The translations under genes were made by a program, and so were the position numbers. Shown here in pieces: positions 7,055-13,611 of a DNA stretch of 31,899 bases. Origin of the DNA: a virus; IMG/VR virus record IMGVR_UViG_3300028837_000945, positions 1-31,899 of that record, one strand, 5' to 3'. Within the stretch, counting starts at the first letter, position 1. The number at the start of each line of letters is the position of its first letter. The notes below the pieces were generated by a model, which worked only from the letters and a program-made list of their open reading frames with translations, was not told the DNA's origin and searched no databases.

Positions 7055-7410
7055 GCCTGTTCAACCTTTGCCTGTGTCGAGGAAGCCCGGTATGCGCGGT
7101 CGGTTTCTGCTTGCTGCTGCCAGCCAGCCAGGAAGGCCGCCGCGTCTTCAATGGAGCCAAGCTCCCAATAGGAGACCCCGTAGGCGTCCATCCCGCGACA
7201 GTGCAGCCGATACGCAAACTGGTGCTCCTTGCCCTCGCGATCTAGGGCCAGGGCAACGATTTCCACGACGACCGGGCAGTCGCCCAGCCGGTCAACCTCG
7301 AAGGTTGCCTTGTAACCAGTCTGCTTGCCGGCGAAGCGCCCGTCGAAGTCGAGCCCGGCTACCACCATCTTCTGCACAAAGTCCTTCTCGTCCTCAAAGC
7401 GATTGCTCAC
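7045..7410 (-). CDS. hypothetical protein
   Basis: 121 residues from a GTG start. GTGA overlaps the stop of the upstream winged-helix gene, and GGAGGGG lies in that gene's last codons, so translation is likely coupled. No family is recognised. The body reads as a compact alpha/beta domain with alternating strands (GYKATFEVDRLGDCPVVVEIVALALDREGKEHQFAYRLHC) followed by a helical C-terminus (IEDAAAFLAGWQQQAETDRAY). No signal peptide, membrane span or metal-binding motif is visible. Its position between a winged-helix protein and the primase-helicase suggests a replication accessory role such as a single-strand or helicase-loading factor; this rests on position only. Confidence 0.65.
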   Translation of the reverse strand: MSNRFEDEKDFVQKMVVAGLDFDGRFAGKQTGYKATFEVDRLGDCPVVVEIVALALDREGKEHQFAYRLHCRGMDAYGVSYWELGSIEDAAAFLAGWQQQAETDRAYRASSTQAKVEQAAG

Positions 7411-7745
7411 TGTTCCCCTCCGTCAGAATTTTGATCTTTCTGTTGGCCCTTGGGCCAGTCCGACAGCTCGTTCAGCGCGATCCAGCGCACGCCAGATTCC
7501 AGCGGATACTCTGCTTCCACGGCGAGGCCCTGCTTAATCAGCGATTTGAGAATGCGCCTCGTTGTGTTGGGGCTCCACCAACTCGCCAGCCCGGCCTGAA
7601 TCGCTGCGGCATTGTACAGCAACCACCGGCGGCCCTGGTGCTCGACGCCATAGTCGTGCAATGCCGCCGCTAGCCTGCCGTGCATGACGGCTTCGTTGAG
7701 ACCGGCCTGTTCTGCCATTTGACCATCGACCGTAAAGGTAGTCAT
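7407..7745 (-). CDS. winged-helix DNA-binding protein, probable replication factor
   Basis: 112 residues from the ATG at 7745, seven bases after AAGGAG. The ATG at 7751 is only one base from that site, and a longer frame to 7802 would overlap the promoter. The sequence GLNEAVMHGRLAAALHDYG, then WLLYNAAAIQAGLASWWSPNTTRRILKSLIKQGLAVEAEY, follows the winged-helix pattern common in small phage replication or DnaD-like proteins: a structured leader, a W-containing middle, a TTRRILKSLIKQGL recognition helix and a beta wing. It is the first gene behind the strong leftward promoter, so it is expressed first in the replication block. A role as early regulator is also possible. Confidence 0.72.
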   Translation of the reverse strand: MTTFTVDGQMAEQAGLNEAVMHGRLAAALHDYGVEHQGRRWLLYNAAAIQAGLASWWSPNTTRRILKSLIKQGLAVEAEYPLESGVRWIALNELSDWPKGQQKDQNSDGGEQ

Positions 7746-7800
7746 CTCCATTCTCCTTGTATGTCTGTTAAATCTGGGAGTCGTCCTCCAGTTTGGGACC

Positions 7801-7828
7801 ATTATACCATGGTTGCGGTGGGTGTCAA
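7801..7828 (-). promoter_or_regulatory. leftward sigma-70 promoter, perfect -35 and -10 hexamers
   Basis: On the minus strand TTGACA (7823-7828) is followed by a 16-base spacer and TATAAT (7801-7806). Both hexamers match consensus. Transcription would begin near 7794, giving a leader of about 50 bases before the winged-helix gene at 7745. Confidence 0.88.
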
Positions 7829-7930
7829 GGGCTTCACGGTACGAATTTGGACCAATTCTGCCGATAACCCAAACTTATCCCAAGCTTTCAGTATCCTCAA
7901 GTGGATCGGAGGGGTTGCAACGACGGCGGG

Positions 7931-7946
7931 GTTCTGCGCGCAGAAC
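7931..7946. repeat. 16-bp palindrome, exact copy in control region
   Basis: GTTCTGCGCGCAGAAC lies between the two divergent promoters, about 100 bases from each, the only copy far from a coding sequence. Confidence 0.95.
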
Positions 7947-8027
7947 GTATCCCTCAGAGAGCGGCTGGCAGCCTCGTTGTTTGAATACACCCCACACAGC
8001 AAGATAAAAATTGGTCAGCGCAAAAGA

Positions 8028-8057
8028 TCGACAGGCCATGACTGCTCATGGTATCAT
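8028..8057 (+). promoter_or_regulatory. probable rightward sigma-70 promoter
   Basis: TCGACA (8028-8033) and TATCAT (8052-8057) each match the consensus at five of six positions with an 18-base spacer. A start near 8064 would place the hairpin at 8068-8100 in the leader of the first rightward gene (8135). Confidence 0.5.
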
Positions 8058-8067
8058 TGACACTGAG

Positions 8068-8100
8068 GGGAAACCAGGGGGCGTGCCTCACTGGTTTTCC
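8068..8100 (+). other. leader hairpin
   Basis: GGGAAACCAG (8068-8077) pairs with CTGGTTTTCC (8091-8100) with one G-U pair and a 13-base loop. It is followed by TATT rather than a long T-tract, so it is a weak terminator or attenuator candidate just upstream of the first rightward ribosome binding site. Confidence 0.5.
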
Positions 8101-8134
8101 TATTCGCATACCTACCAGAGGAGACACGTTCTAC

Positions 8135-8341
8135 ATGGCAAGCTGCTACACTGCGGACTTGAACGGGCTTACCAAGACACTCGCGGAGATCCTGGCCGAG
8201 GCGGACCGGGGAAACCTGGTCGCTCGTGGGCTCATACACCGACTGGACACACTGATTCAGCGCCAGGGCGAGGCCATTGACCTGGCCCGCAAAGCGCTGG
8301 GGCTGGATGAACCCCAGCAGGTTCTGCGCGCAGAACTCTAG
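8135..8341 (+). CDS. hypothetical small helical protein
   Basis: 68 residues, the first gene of the rightward block. Its ATG follows AGAGGAG by about ten bases; a longer frame from 8048 has no ribosome binding site and would overlap the leader hairpin. The sequence is mostly helix-forming, with leucine/isoleucine at heptad-like spacing (LTKTLAEILAEADRGNL, then LIHRLDTLIQRQGEAIDLARKAL), so a short coiled coil or dimer is plausible. The last residues (VLRAEL) are encoded by the 16-bp palindrome at 8321. No function is recognised. Confidence 0.6.
   Translation: MASCYTADLNGLTKTLAEILAEADRGNLVARGLIHRLDTLIQRQGEAIDLARKALGLDEPQQVLRAEL
8321..8336. repeat. 16-bp palindrome, exact copy
   Basis: GTTCTGCGCGCAGAAC covers the last codons of the 68-residue gene and ends 17 bases before the next start (8354). 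Confidence 0.95.
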
Positions 8342-8353
8342 CCAGTGGAGGGC

Positions 8354-8656
8354 ATGTTGTTCGATAGCATTTACACGATTCGGCTGAGGGGCGGGACCAG
8401 GCTGGAGCTTGGGCAGGATGGTGCCAATGGCCTCTGGCTCAAGGTCTGCAAGAACGGCGAGGAGCACACTCGCTCCGAGTTGCACCCCAAGCTGTTGGTC
8501 TTTTTGGCCCGGAAGGAAGGCGTCCAGGATGACTCCGCATGCGTGCGCCACGGGCTCATGCGCCCAGGTAGCGTCACCACCTGGTATGCCTTGGTCAAAC
8601 ACCAGATCAACCGGATAGAGGTCCAGATCAATGACGACGAAGAAGACGAAGAGTAA
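8354..8656 (+). CDS. hypothetical protein with acidic tail
   Basis: 100 residues from the ATG at 8354. GGAGGG lies only one base upstream, so TTG at 8357 or GTG at 8345 are alternative starts. No family is recognised. The sequence is beta-rich at first (IYTIRLRGGTRLELGQDGANGLWLKVCKNGEEH) and then helical, ending INDDEEDEE. The final 26 bases also encode the start of the next gene in another frame, where the same bases give a lysine-rich N-terminus. Its position upstream of the small terminase suggests an early rightward accessory gene. Confidence 0.6.
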   Translation: MLFDSIYTIRLRGGTRLELGQDGANGLWLKVCKNGEEHTRSELHPKLLVFLARKEGVQDDSACVRHGLMRPGSVTTWYALVKHQINRIEVQINDDEEDEE

Positions 8657-8867
8657 GCCCAAGAAGTGGATCGCCGGAGCGATTAAGCGTGAGGGTGCCC
8701 TTCGCGCCAAAGCGGCCAAGTCCCCTGGTGGCTTAACCAAGAGCGGCAAAGTCTCCAAGACCTGGGCCAAGTCTGAGCGCGCCAAGCTCCGTGGTAAAGC
8801 CAAGAGAACCACAGCAGAGACCCGGCTGATGCGCCAAATCAATCTGTTCTTGACCCTACGTAAATAG
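8631..8867 (+). CDS. very basic small protein, possibly nucleic-acid binding
   Basis: 78 residues, of which roughly a third are Lys or Arg (MTTKKTKSKPKKWIAGAIKR, then GALRAKAAKSPGGLTKSGKVSKTW). The W-I-x-x-AIK-x-x-GALRAKA opening resembles small basic proteins seen in phages and large viruses, but no function is established here. It has no cysteine motif or membrane span. The gene overlaps the preceding one by 26 bases and its ribosome binding site (GAGG, nine bases upstream) is weak, so translation is probably coupled. A DNA-condensing or nucleic-acid-binding role is a guess from charge. Confidence 0.6.
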   Translation: MTTKKTKSKPKKWIAGAIKREGALRAKAAKSPGGLTKSGKVSKTWAKSERAKLRGKAKRTTAETRLMRQINLFLTLRK

Positions 8868-8964
8868 CGCCAGACCATATCGTCGCAGGCCACGTCACAG
8901 GGAAACAGGTCAGCAGAGCAGAGAGCAGCCGAATTAGACACCGCAGGACACGGAGAATAACACG

Positions 8965-9288
8965 ATGGCGAACCGAGACAGCAGAGGCAGATTCATAAAG
9001 GGCAACAAGGCAGCCCAGGGCAATGTGGGTGGTGGCCGCCCTGCTCGTGAGCGCGAGGAGCGGTACAACGAGATCATGCTGACCACGTGCTCATTCGAGG
9101 ACTGGGCGGCGATCATCGTCACGGCGGTGCAGCAGGCCAAGCAGGGCGACTATCGCGCACGGGACTTCCTGGCCAACTATCTGATCGGCAAAGCGGCGCT
9201 CAACTTTGGTGTCAGTCCCCAGCTGGGCGAGCTACTTGAAGAGCTTATCTCGCTTGGCGATGAAGGTGACGACGAGGGCGACGACTAG
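8965..9288 (+). CDS. terS: terminase small subunit
   Basis: 107 residues. The opening (NRDSRGRFIKGNKAAQGNVGGGRPARE) matches the usual start of small terminase and DUF5681-like phage proteins. A helical domain follows (ERYNEIMLTTCSFEDWAAIIVTAVQQAKQGDYRARDFLANYLIGKA), and the end is strongly acidic (DEGDDEGDD). Small terminases recognise phage DNA and regulate the large subunit. The ATG is preceded by GGAG at about ten bases. The adjacent large terminase downstream (97 bases away) supports the assignment. The packaging recognition site would be expected in or near this gene, but no site can be pointed to from sequence alone. Confidence 0.75.
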   Translation: MANRDSRGRFIKGNKAAQGNVGGGRPAREREERYNEIMLTTCSFEDWAAIIVTAVQQAKQGDYRARDFLANYLIGKAALNFGVSPQLGELLEELISLGDEGDDEGDD

Positions 9289-9385
9289 GCGCGCCTTTAC
9301 TTTAGAGGAAGTGGCCCTTCAAAGCTGCACACGGGGCAATGCACCTGGTATTCTTCCGATTAGCGGCGCGCACGGAGACTCGTAG

Positions 9386-10774
9386 ATGGCTCGTTGGCCT
9401 AACTTCAAACAGAAGCAACTCATATTCTCGAAGATCGGTTATGAGCCACACAGCGCCCAGTTGCCAGTCCATCAGAGCCGCGCACGGGTGCTATTGATAG
9501 CTGGCGGTGAACGTGCTGGGAAGTCGAAGGTGGCCGCTGCTGAGGCCATAGCGCGCACGCCGTGGTGCACCAAGGGGCCACGGGTGGCGTTGACTGGCCA
9601 GGAATACGACCACACCAGGGCAGAGGCTGAGTATCTTATTGCGGACCTTGACAGACTAGGGTTGTTGGCAGGCACGCCGTCTACTCCGCGCCAGGGGAAA
9701 TGGGAGTGGCGCACCGTACACGGCACACAGTTCGAGACGGTCTCACTCGCGCGGGCGGGGGTGCGTGAGCTGACCGGGCGGGGCCTGGCCTACGACCTGA
9801 TACTGGTCTGTGAGGCAGGTTTAACAAGCTACGATGTTTTCCTTGGCGCGCTCGGTCGGGTGTCAGAGACGCGGGGCACGGTCATCATTTCAGGCACATT
9901 GTGGGACAGCGCAGGCTGGCTTCCTGATCTGTACCAGGTATTCGCGGGGCCTAACGTGTGGGGTGGCGAGGTCTTCGCGCTGCCGACCTGGGCCAACACG
10001 GCCATTTTCCCTGGTGGTGAGGATGACCCGGAGATCATCAGGCTGCGGAACACACTGCCAAATGACGAATACGCCAGGCGGGTAGCGGCCAAGCTGGTGC
10101 CCTCGCCCGCACGGATTTACCCGGAGTTCTCATACCCGGTGCACGTTAAAGAGGTTGAATACGATCCCGAGCAGCCCGTCTATCTGGCCGTGGACCCTGG
10201 TTACCATGCCCGCTATGCTGTGTTGGCTCTCCAATTGGCACAGGATGAAGATGGAATGGAGATCGTGTGCCAGATTGACGAGCTTTGGGAACAGGGGTGC
10301 ACGCACCACGACATCATTGCGATGTGCCGCGAGCGTGAGTGGTGGCCCAATGTCGTCGAGGCTGTAGGCGGACACGAGACACGTCAGCATCATTCAGCAG
10401 AGTCTACGGCAGAGGTGTGGCGCAACCTGGTAAGCCAGGAGGGTGACCCAGAGCAGTTCAAGTTCGTGACGTTCAATGCAGGCCGGATCATGGATGGGGT
10501 CATCCGGGTCAAGACCTTCCTGGTAGATCCTGGCACAAAGAGGCCGAGGTACTTTTGCACACCGCGCTGCACTGGTACGCAGACAGAGTTTTCCAAGTAC
10601 AGCCGGCGCACGAACAGCCGGGGTGAGGTGACCAGTGAAGAGCCAAAGGATGCCGACAACGACGCAATGGATGCGATCCGCAACTGGCTGGTCCATCGCT
10701 ATGGCCTGGTAGAGAAGACCATCAAGTACGGTGTCATAAAGCCCGGCAAGCGCCGTGGCACAAGCATAGGATAA
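9386..10774 (+). CDS. terL: terminase large subunit
   Basis: 462 residues. The ATPase has Walker A GGERAGKS (40-47, Lys46), a Walker B-like LILVCEAG (138-145) with catalytic Glu143 but Cys142 in place of the more usual Asp, and VIISGTLWD as the coupling segment. The RNase H-like nuclease begins with VYLAVDPGYH (Asp270) and closes with DADNDAMDAIRNWL (424-437), which supplies acidic residues. It packages DNA into the procapsid through the portal and cuts concatemers. The ATG follows GGAG by eight bases. The next gene is the portal, 30 bases downstream, with a palindrome variant between them. Confidence 0.93.
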   Translation: MARWPNFKQKQLIFSKIGYEPHSAQLPVHQSRARVLLIAGGERAGKSKVAAAEAIARTPWCTKGPRVALTGQEYDHTRAEAEYLIADLDRLGLLAGTPSTPRQGKWEWRTVHGTQFETVSLARAGVRELTGRGLAYDLILVCEAGLTSYDVFLGALGRVSETRGTVIISGTLWDSAGWLPDLYQVFAGPNVWGGEVFALPTWANTAIFPGGEDDPEIIRLRNTLPNDEYARRVAAKLVPSPARIYPEFSYPVHVKEVEYDPEQPVYLAVDPGYHARYAVLALQLAQDEDGMEIVCQIDELWEQGCTHHDIIAMCREREWWPNVVEAVGGHETRQHHSAESTAEVWRNLVSQEGDPEQFKFVTFNAGRIMDGVIRVKTFLVDPGTKRPRYFCTPRCTGTQTEFSKYSRRTNSRGEVTSEEPKDADNDAMDAIRNWLVHRYGLVEKTIKYGVIKPGKRRGTSIG

Positions 10775-10776
10775 AA

Positions 10777-10791
10777 GTTCTGCAACAGAAC
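10777..10791. repeat. palindrome variant with three-base centre
   Basis: GTTCTGCAACAGAAC keeps both six-base arms of the 16-bp palindrome but has CAA instead of CGCG between them. It lies between terminase stop and portal start, 13 bases upstream of the latter. Confidence 0.85.
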
Positions 10792-10804
10792 TGGGAGGCA
10801 AACA

Positions 10805-12904
10805 TTGAAGATTAGAGACTTGACAATTTCCTTCATCCAGCAACGGGTGGAGCGGCTCAAGGGAGAGCGGGGTGAGTGGAACGACCGCGCCAGCCTCTAT
10901 GAGCGCGTCTATTTGATGAACCTGTGGGATGATACGCCAGAGCCGGATGAGAGGCGACTGGTAGCTCCTACCGCATGGACCAGGGTGGAGAGCTACAAGG
11001 CCCTCTTGCTGGCCCGACCTCCCGTCATCAGTGTTCCGGCCTCCAGTGTGCAGGCTGTGGCAGAGGACCAGGCCGACCAGATTGAGAAATATCTGTGGGC
11101 TGCCTGGTATCAAGCCGATGTGCTTGGGGCGCTCAATCACGCTGAGTGGTTCGCATGCGCTTTTGGTGAGGGTGTGCTGCGCTGCCTCTATGATGACCTG
11201 GCTGCAGATGGTGACTTCCCCCTGCTGATCCACGGCAACATTGACCCGCGCAACGTCTATGCACTGGCCTCTTCGCGTGCTGGCCTGGACATCGAATTGG
11301 CGCACTCCTTCAAGCGCACCAGGGCGGAGATTGAGGATGAGTGGGGCGAACTGCCTGGCCATCCCGATGATAGCACTGAGGCTGGCTGGCTGGATGAGGA
11401 GATAGACTTCTGCGATTATTGGCGCGTGGACACAGTGATCGAGACCCGCTCCGAGCCCGTGGTAGAGTCAGAAGAGGAAAGTGGCCCTGTCACCCACCTG
11501 GTAAAAACCGCCGCTGAACAAGAGGAAGCACCAGAGGCAGAAGAGCCCGAGGTGGAGAATGTGCCTGCAGAGATCGTGACCAAGCGGGTGCGCAAGCGGG
11601 TGGTGACCAACGCGATCGTGGCCGGCGATGACTTCATCAAGAAACCCACAGTGATGCCTGGCTACAGCCGGATTCCCTTCGTCAGGTTTGCTGGGATCGA
11701 GACCCCACTGAAGGGTGCAGATGGTGCGCTGTCGATTCTCTTTCCTATTACGGCTGGGAGCCAGGTGGGCAACTCTGACGTCAAGGGTGTGGTGGCTGCG
11801 CTGAGTGAACTGCTGGGTCATCGCCAGCGTATCGTCGAGATGTTTGCCAACGGGGCCACGGTGGTGATCGGGGCTGATGCTGACGTGACACTGGACTTCT
11901 CGCCCTCTGCACAGAACTTCCTACCCAAGGATGCCAAGGTTGAGTTCCTGGTTCCTCCTGGGCCACATCCTGCGGTAGATGGACAGTTGCAGATCCTTGA
12001 CCGCGAGATTGAGGATGCGACCATCTCTGCCTCAATGATGGGCCGCCACACTGGTGACGTGTCTGGGTTGGCGCTGAGTGCGATGGCCAGTCCTGTGCTG
12101 ATGAGGATTGCCCACAGACAGCAGATTCGGGAGCGGGCATACCAGGACTTGAATGAGCTGATCCTGGCCCTGACCGAGTTCTACTCTGGTCCTGATGGGT
12201 GGGAGGTCTGGGGTACTGACCGGATTGGTGGGATGATTGATATGGTGATCCGGCCAGAGGACATCAACGGCTACTACCGCAACCGGGTGAAGCTGAGTGC
12301 CTCGCTGCCAAAGGACGCGAATGGCGACATCATGATCATGGCCAACCTGGTGACGCAGAACTTGATCAGCCACGAGACCTTCCTGGACCATCTCCAGCAA
12401 GTGAAGGACCTGGTGAGGCAGAGCCCGATGGACGAGATCAAGGCCGTGCTGAGGGACAAGATGCTGTTCGGCAGTGAGGTCAGTGAGATCCTGGCCAAGC
12501 TGATCGTGACAGAGTACAGCCAGGAGTTGGCCGATGCACTGGGTATCACGTTGGAGCCAGAGCAACCACAGCAACCTGGGATGCCCCAGATGCAAGGGCC
12601 ACCCCAGATGCCACCTGGTATGATGCCTCCACCCGGTATGCCTGGAACGACACCAGGCGGTCCTCCATTGGGTACGGCGAACGTACCGGCGCCGCCCGTT
12701 GGTCCACCGCCTGGTGTATCACCTGGTGGGCCGATGCAGGGTATTGGCCCTGGCGTGGTTGCGCCGATCCCTGAGATGAGCGGGGCGCAGGGGACACCAG
12801 AGGGGTTGGCGGCTATGCTTCAGATGACCGGGCAACCACTGCCGCCGGAGCTGGTCGAGCTACTGGCCCAGATGGGACAGCAGCCGCCGGGGGGACAGCA
12901 ATGA
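10805..12904 (+). CDS. portal protein
   Basis: 699 residues from a TTG start preceded by GGGAGG. The order terS, terL, portal and the overall composition support the assignment. The N-terminal region (WDDTPEPDERRLVAPTAWTR) and a central segment (MGRHTGDVSGLALSAM, near residue 420) resemble phage portals. Residues about 219-266 form an acidic then basic insert (EEESG, EQEEAPEAEEPEVE, KRVRKRVV). From about 584 to the end is a Pro/Gly/Met/Gln-rich tail, probably disordered, that could extend into the capsid or bind scaffold. As a dodecameric ring it would form the DNA channel. It overlaps the next gene by ATGA. Confidence 0.88.
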   Translation: MKIRDLTISFIQQRVERLKGERGEWNDRASLYERVYLMNLWDDTPEPDERRLVAPTAWTRVESYKALLLARPPVISVPASSVQAVAEDQADQIEKYLWAAWYQADVLGALNHAEWFACAFGEGVLRCLYDDLAADGDFPLLIHGNIDPRNVYALASSRAGLDIELAHSFKRTRAEIEDEWGELPGHPDDSTEAGWLDEEIDFCDYWRVDTVIETRSEPVVESEEESGPVTHLVKTAAEQEEAPEAEEPEVENVPAEIVTKRVRKRVVTNAIVAGDDFIKKPTVMPGYSRIPFVRFAGIETPLKGADGALSILFPITAGSQVGNSDVKGVVAALSELLGHRQRIVEMFANGATVVIGADADVTLDFSPSAQNFLPKDAKVEFLVPPGPHPAVDGQLQILDREIEDATISASMMGRHTGDVSGLALSAMASPVLMRIAHRQQIRERAYQDLNELILALTEFYSGPDGWEVWGTDRIGGMIDMVIRPEDINGYYRNRVKLSASLPKDANGDIMIMANLVTQNLISHETFLDHLQQVKDLVRQSPMDEIKAVLRDKMLFGSEVSEILAKLIVTEYSQELADALGITLEPEQPQQPGMPQMQGPPQMPPGMMPPPGMPGTTPGGPPLGTANVPAPPVGPPPGVSPGGPMQGIGPGVVAPIPEMSGAQGTPEGLAAMLQMTGQPLPPELVELLAQMGQQPPGGQQ

Positions 12905-13176
12905 GCAAGAGTAGAAGCGGCATAGTGCATGAGAGCGCCTTAGAGGCGCTAGGTGTGATTAGGGACGTGATGGATGGGATGCGCACCGAGCAGTTGGGCG
13001 ACCGGGCTGTCCTGGCCCAGTACGCACAGCACCGGGGCAACCCTGCGGCCATCCTGGAGTTCACCGCCCAGAGAATTGGAGATCAGGTACCAACACCAGA
13101 GCAGCTTGTCACAGAGGCGACACGCTACATCGGTGAGATGGAGAAGCTCTGGAACAAGAATCAAGGAGGCAAATGA
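12901..13176 (+). CDS. hypothetical protein between portal and giant gene
   Basis: 91 residues. The ATG overlaps the portal stop (ATGA), and GGGGGG lies about six bases upstream. It is predicted to be mostly helical, with no cysteine, signal or membrane motif (ALEALGVIRDVMDGMRTEQL, later LVTEATRYIGEMEKLWNKN). Its tight coupling to the portal and to the next small gene suggests a head-assembly or virion accessory protein. No family is recognised. Confidence 0.7.
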   Translation: MSKSRSGIVHESALEALGVIRDVMDGMRTEQLGDRAVLAQYAQHRGNPAAILEFTAQRIGDQVPTPEQLVTEATRYIGEMEKLWNKNQGGK

Positions 13177-13562
13177 TGCCAAACAACTATGGATACTGGC
13201 CCTGGATGAATCCAAACACTCAGCAGCCTGACTACAGTTGGCTGCCCTGGCGAACGGACTGGGCACAAGCGCCGTGGGCTGGTGTGCCCAAGAGCCAGGC
13301 GTCCCAGCAGATGGCGTGGGCGAACGTGATGCTCCCCTGGTTACAAGCGTCCATGCAGGGGCAACAGTGGGGCACGGAGTTCGACTGGCGCAAGGCTCAA
13401 GATCAGTGGAACCGCATGTTCCAGGAAGGCCAGTTCGGCTGGCAACAGGAGCAAGATCGCTGGGGCAGAGAGCAGGCACAGCGCCAACTGGAAGCCGAGC
13501 GCGAGAATGCTGCGATGGCTGCTTTTGGCCGACGTTGGCGTCCCAACACGCGCTGGGGCTAG
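13173..13562 (+). CDS. Trp/Gln-rich small protein
   Basis: 129 residues; ATGATG at 13173 and 13176 gives two possible starts behind AGGAGG, the second with better spacing (six bases). The sequence is unusually rich in tryptophan and glutamine: more than a dozen Trp, mainly as PW, DW, QW and RW pairs (YGYWPWMNPN, WLPWRTDWAQAPW). A helical segment near the end (WQQEQDRWGREQAQRQLEAE) could form a coiled coil. Aromatic regularity suggests a surface that packs against other virion proteins. It lies between the portal cassette and the giant gene, so a head-interior role is plausible but not shown. Confidence 0.7.
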   Translation: MMPNNYGYWPWMNPNTQQPDYSWLPWRTDWAQAPWAGVPKSQASQQMAWANVMLPWLQASMQGQQWGTEFDWRKAQDQWNRMFQEGQFGWQQEQDRWGREQAQRQLEAERENAAMAAFGRRWRPNTRWG

Positions 13563-13611
13563 AACTAAACCACACAGCTACCTGGTAACTAACTGACTGT
13601 AGGGGGACTCT

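Larger units (their letters stand above)
7746..8134. promoter_or_regulatory. divergent control region between the leftward and rightward blocks
   Basis: This stretch carries no convincing gene. It holds the leftward promoter (7801-7828), one exact 16-bp palindrome (7931-7946), the probable rightward promoter (8028-8057) and a leader hairpin (8068-8100). The segment 7830-8030 is more AT-rich than the flanking genes. Confidence 0.75.

Noticed and set aside
7802-8002. Leftward frame of 66 codons in the control region
   Set aside because: It would place the coding region across the promoter and palindrome, and no ribosome binding site precedes it.
8057-8062. TTGACA as a -35 element on the plus strand
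   Set aside because: No -10-like hexamer lies 15-19 bases downstream; the TCGACA/TATCAT pair just upstream fits better.
8054-8941. Antisense frame of 295 codons over the first rightward small genes
   Set aside because: The sense genes have starts, order and a terminase context; the antisense product has shadow composition. It is the least certain rejection because the sense genes are small and unrecognised.
10394-11362. Antisense frame of 322 codons over terminase and portal
   Set aside because: Overlaps two well supported genes and has no supporting start signal.
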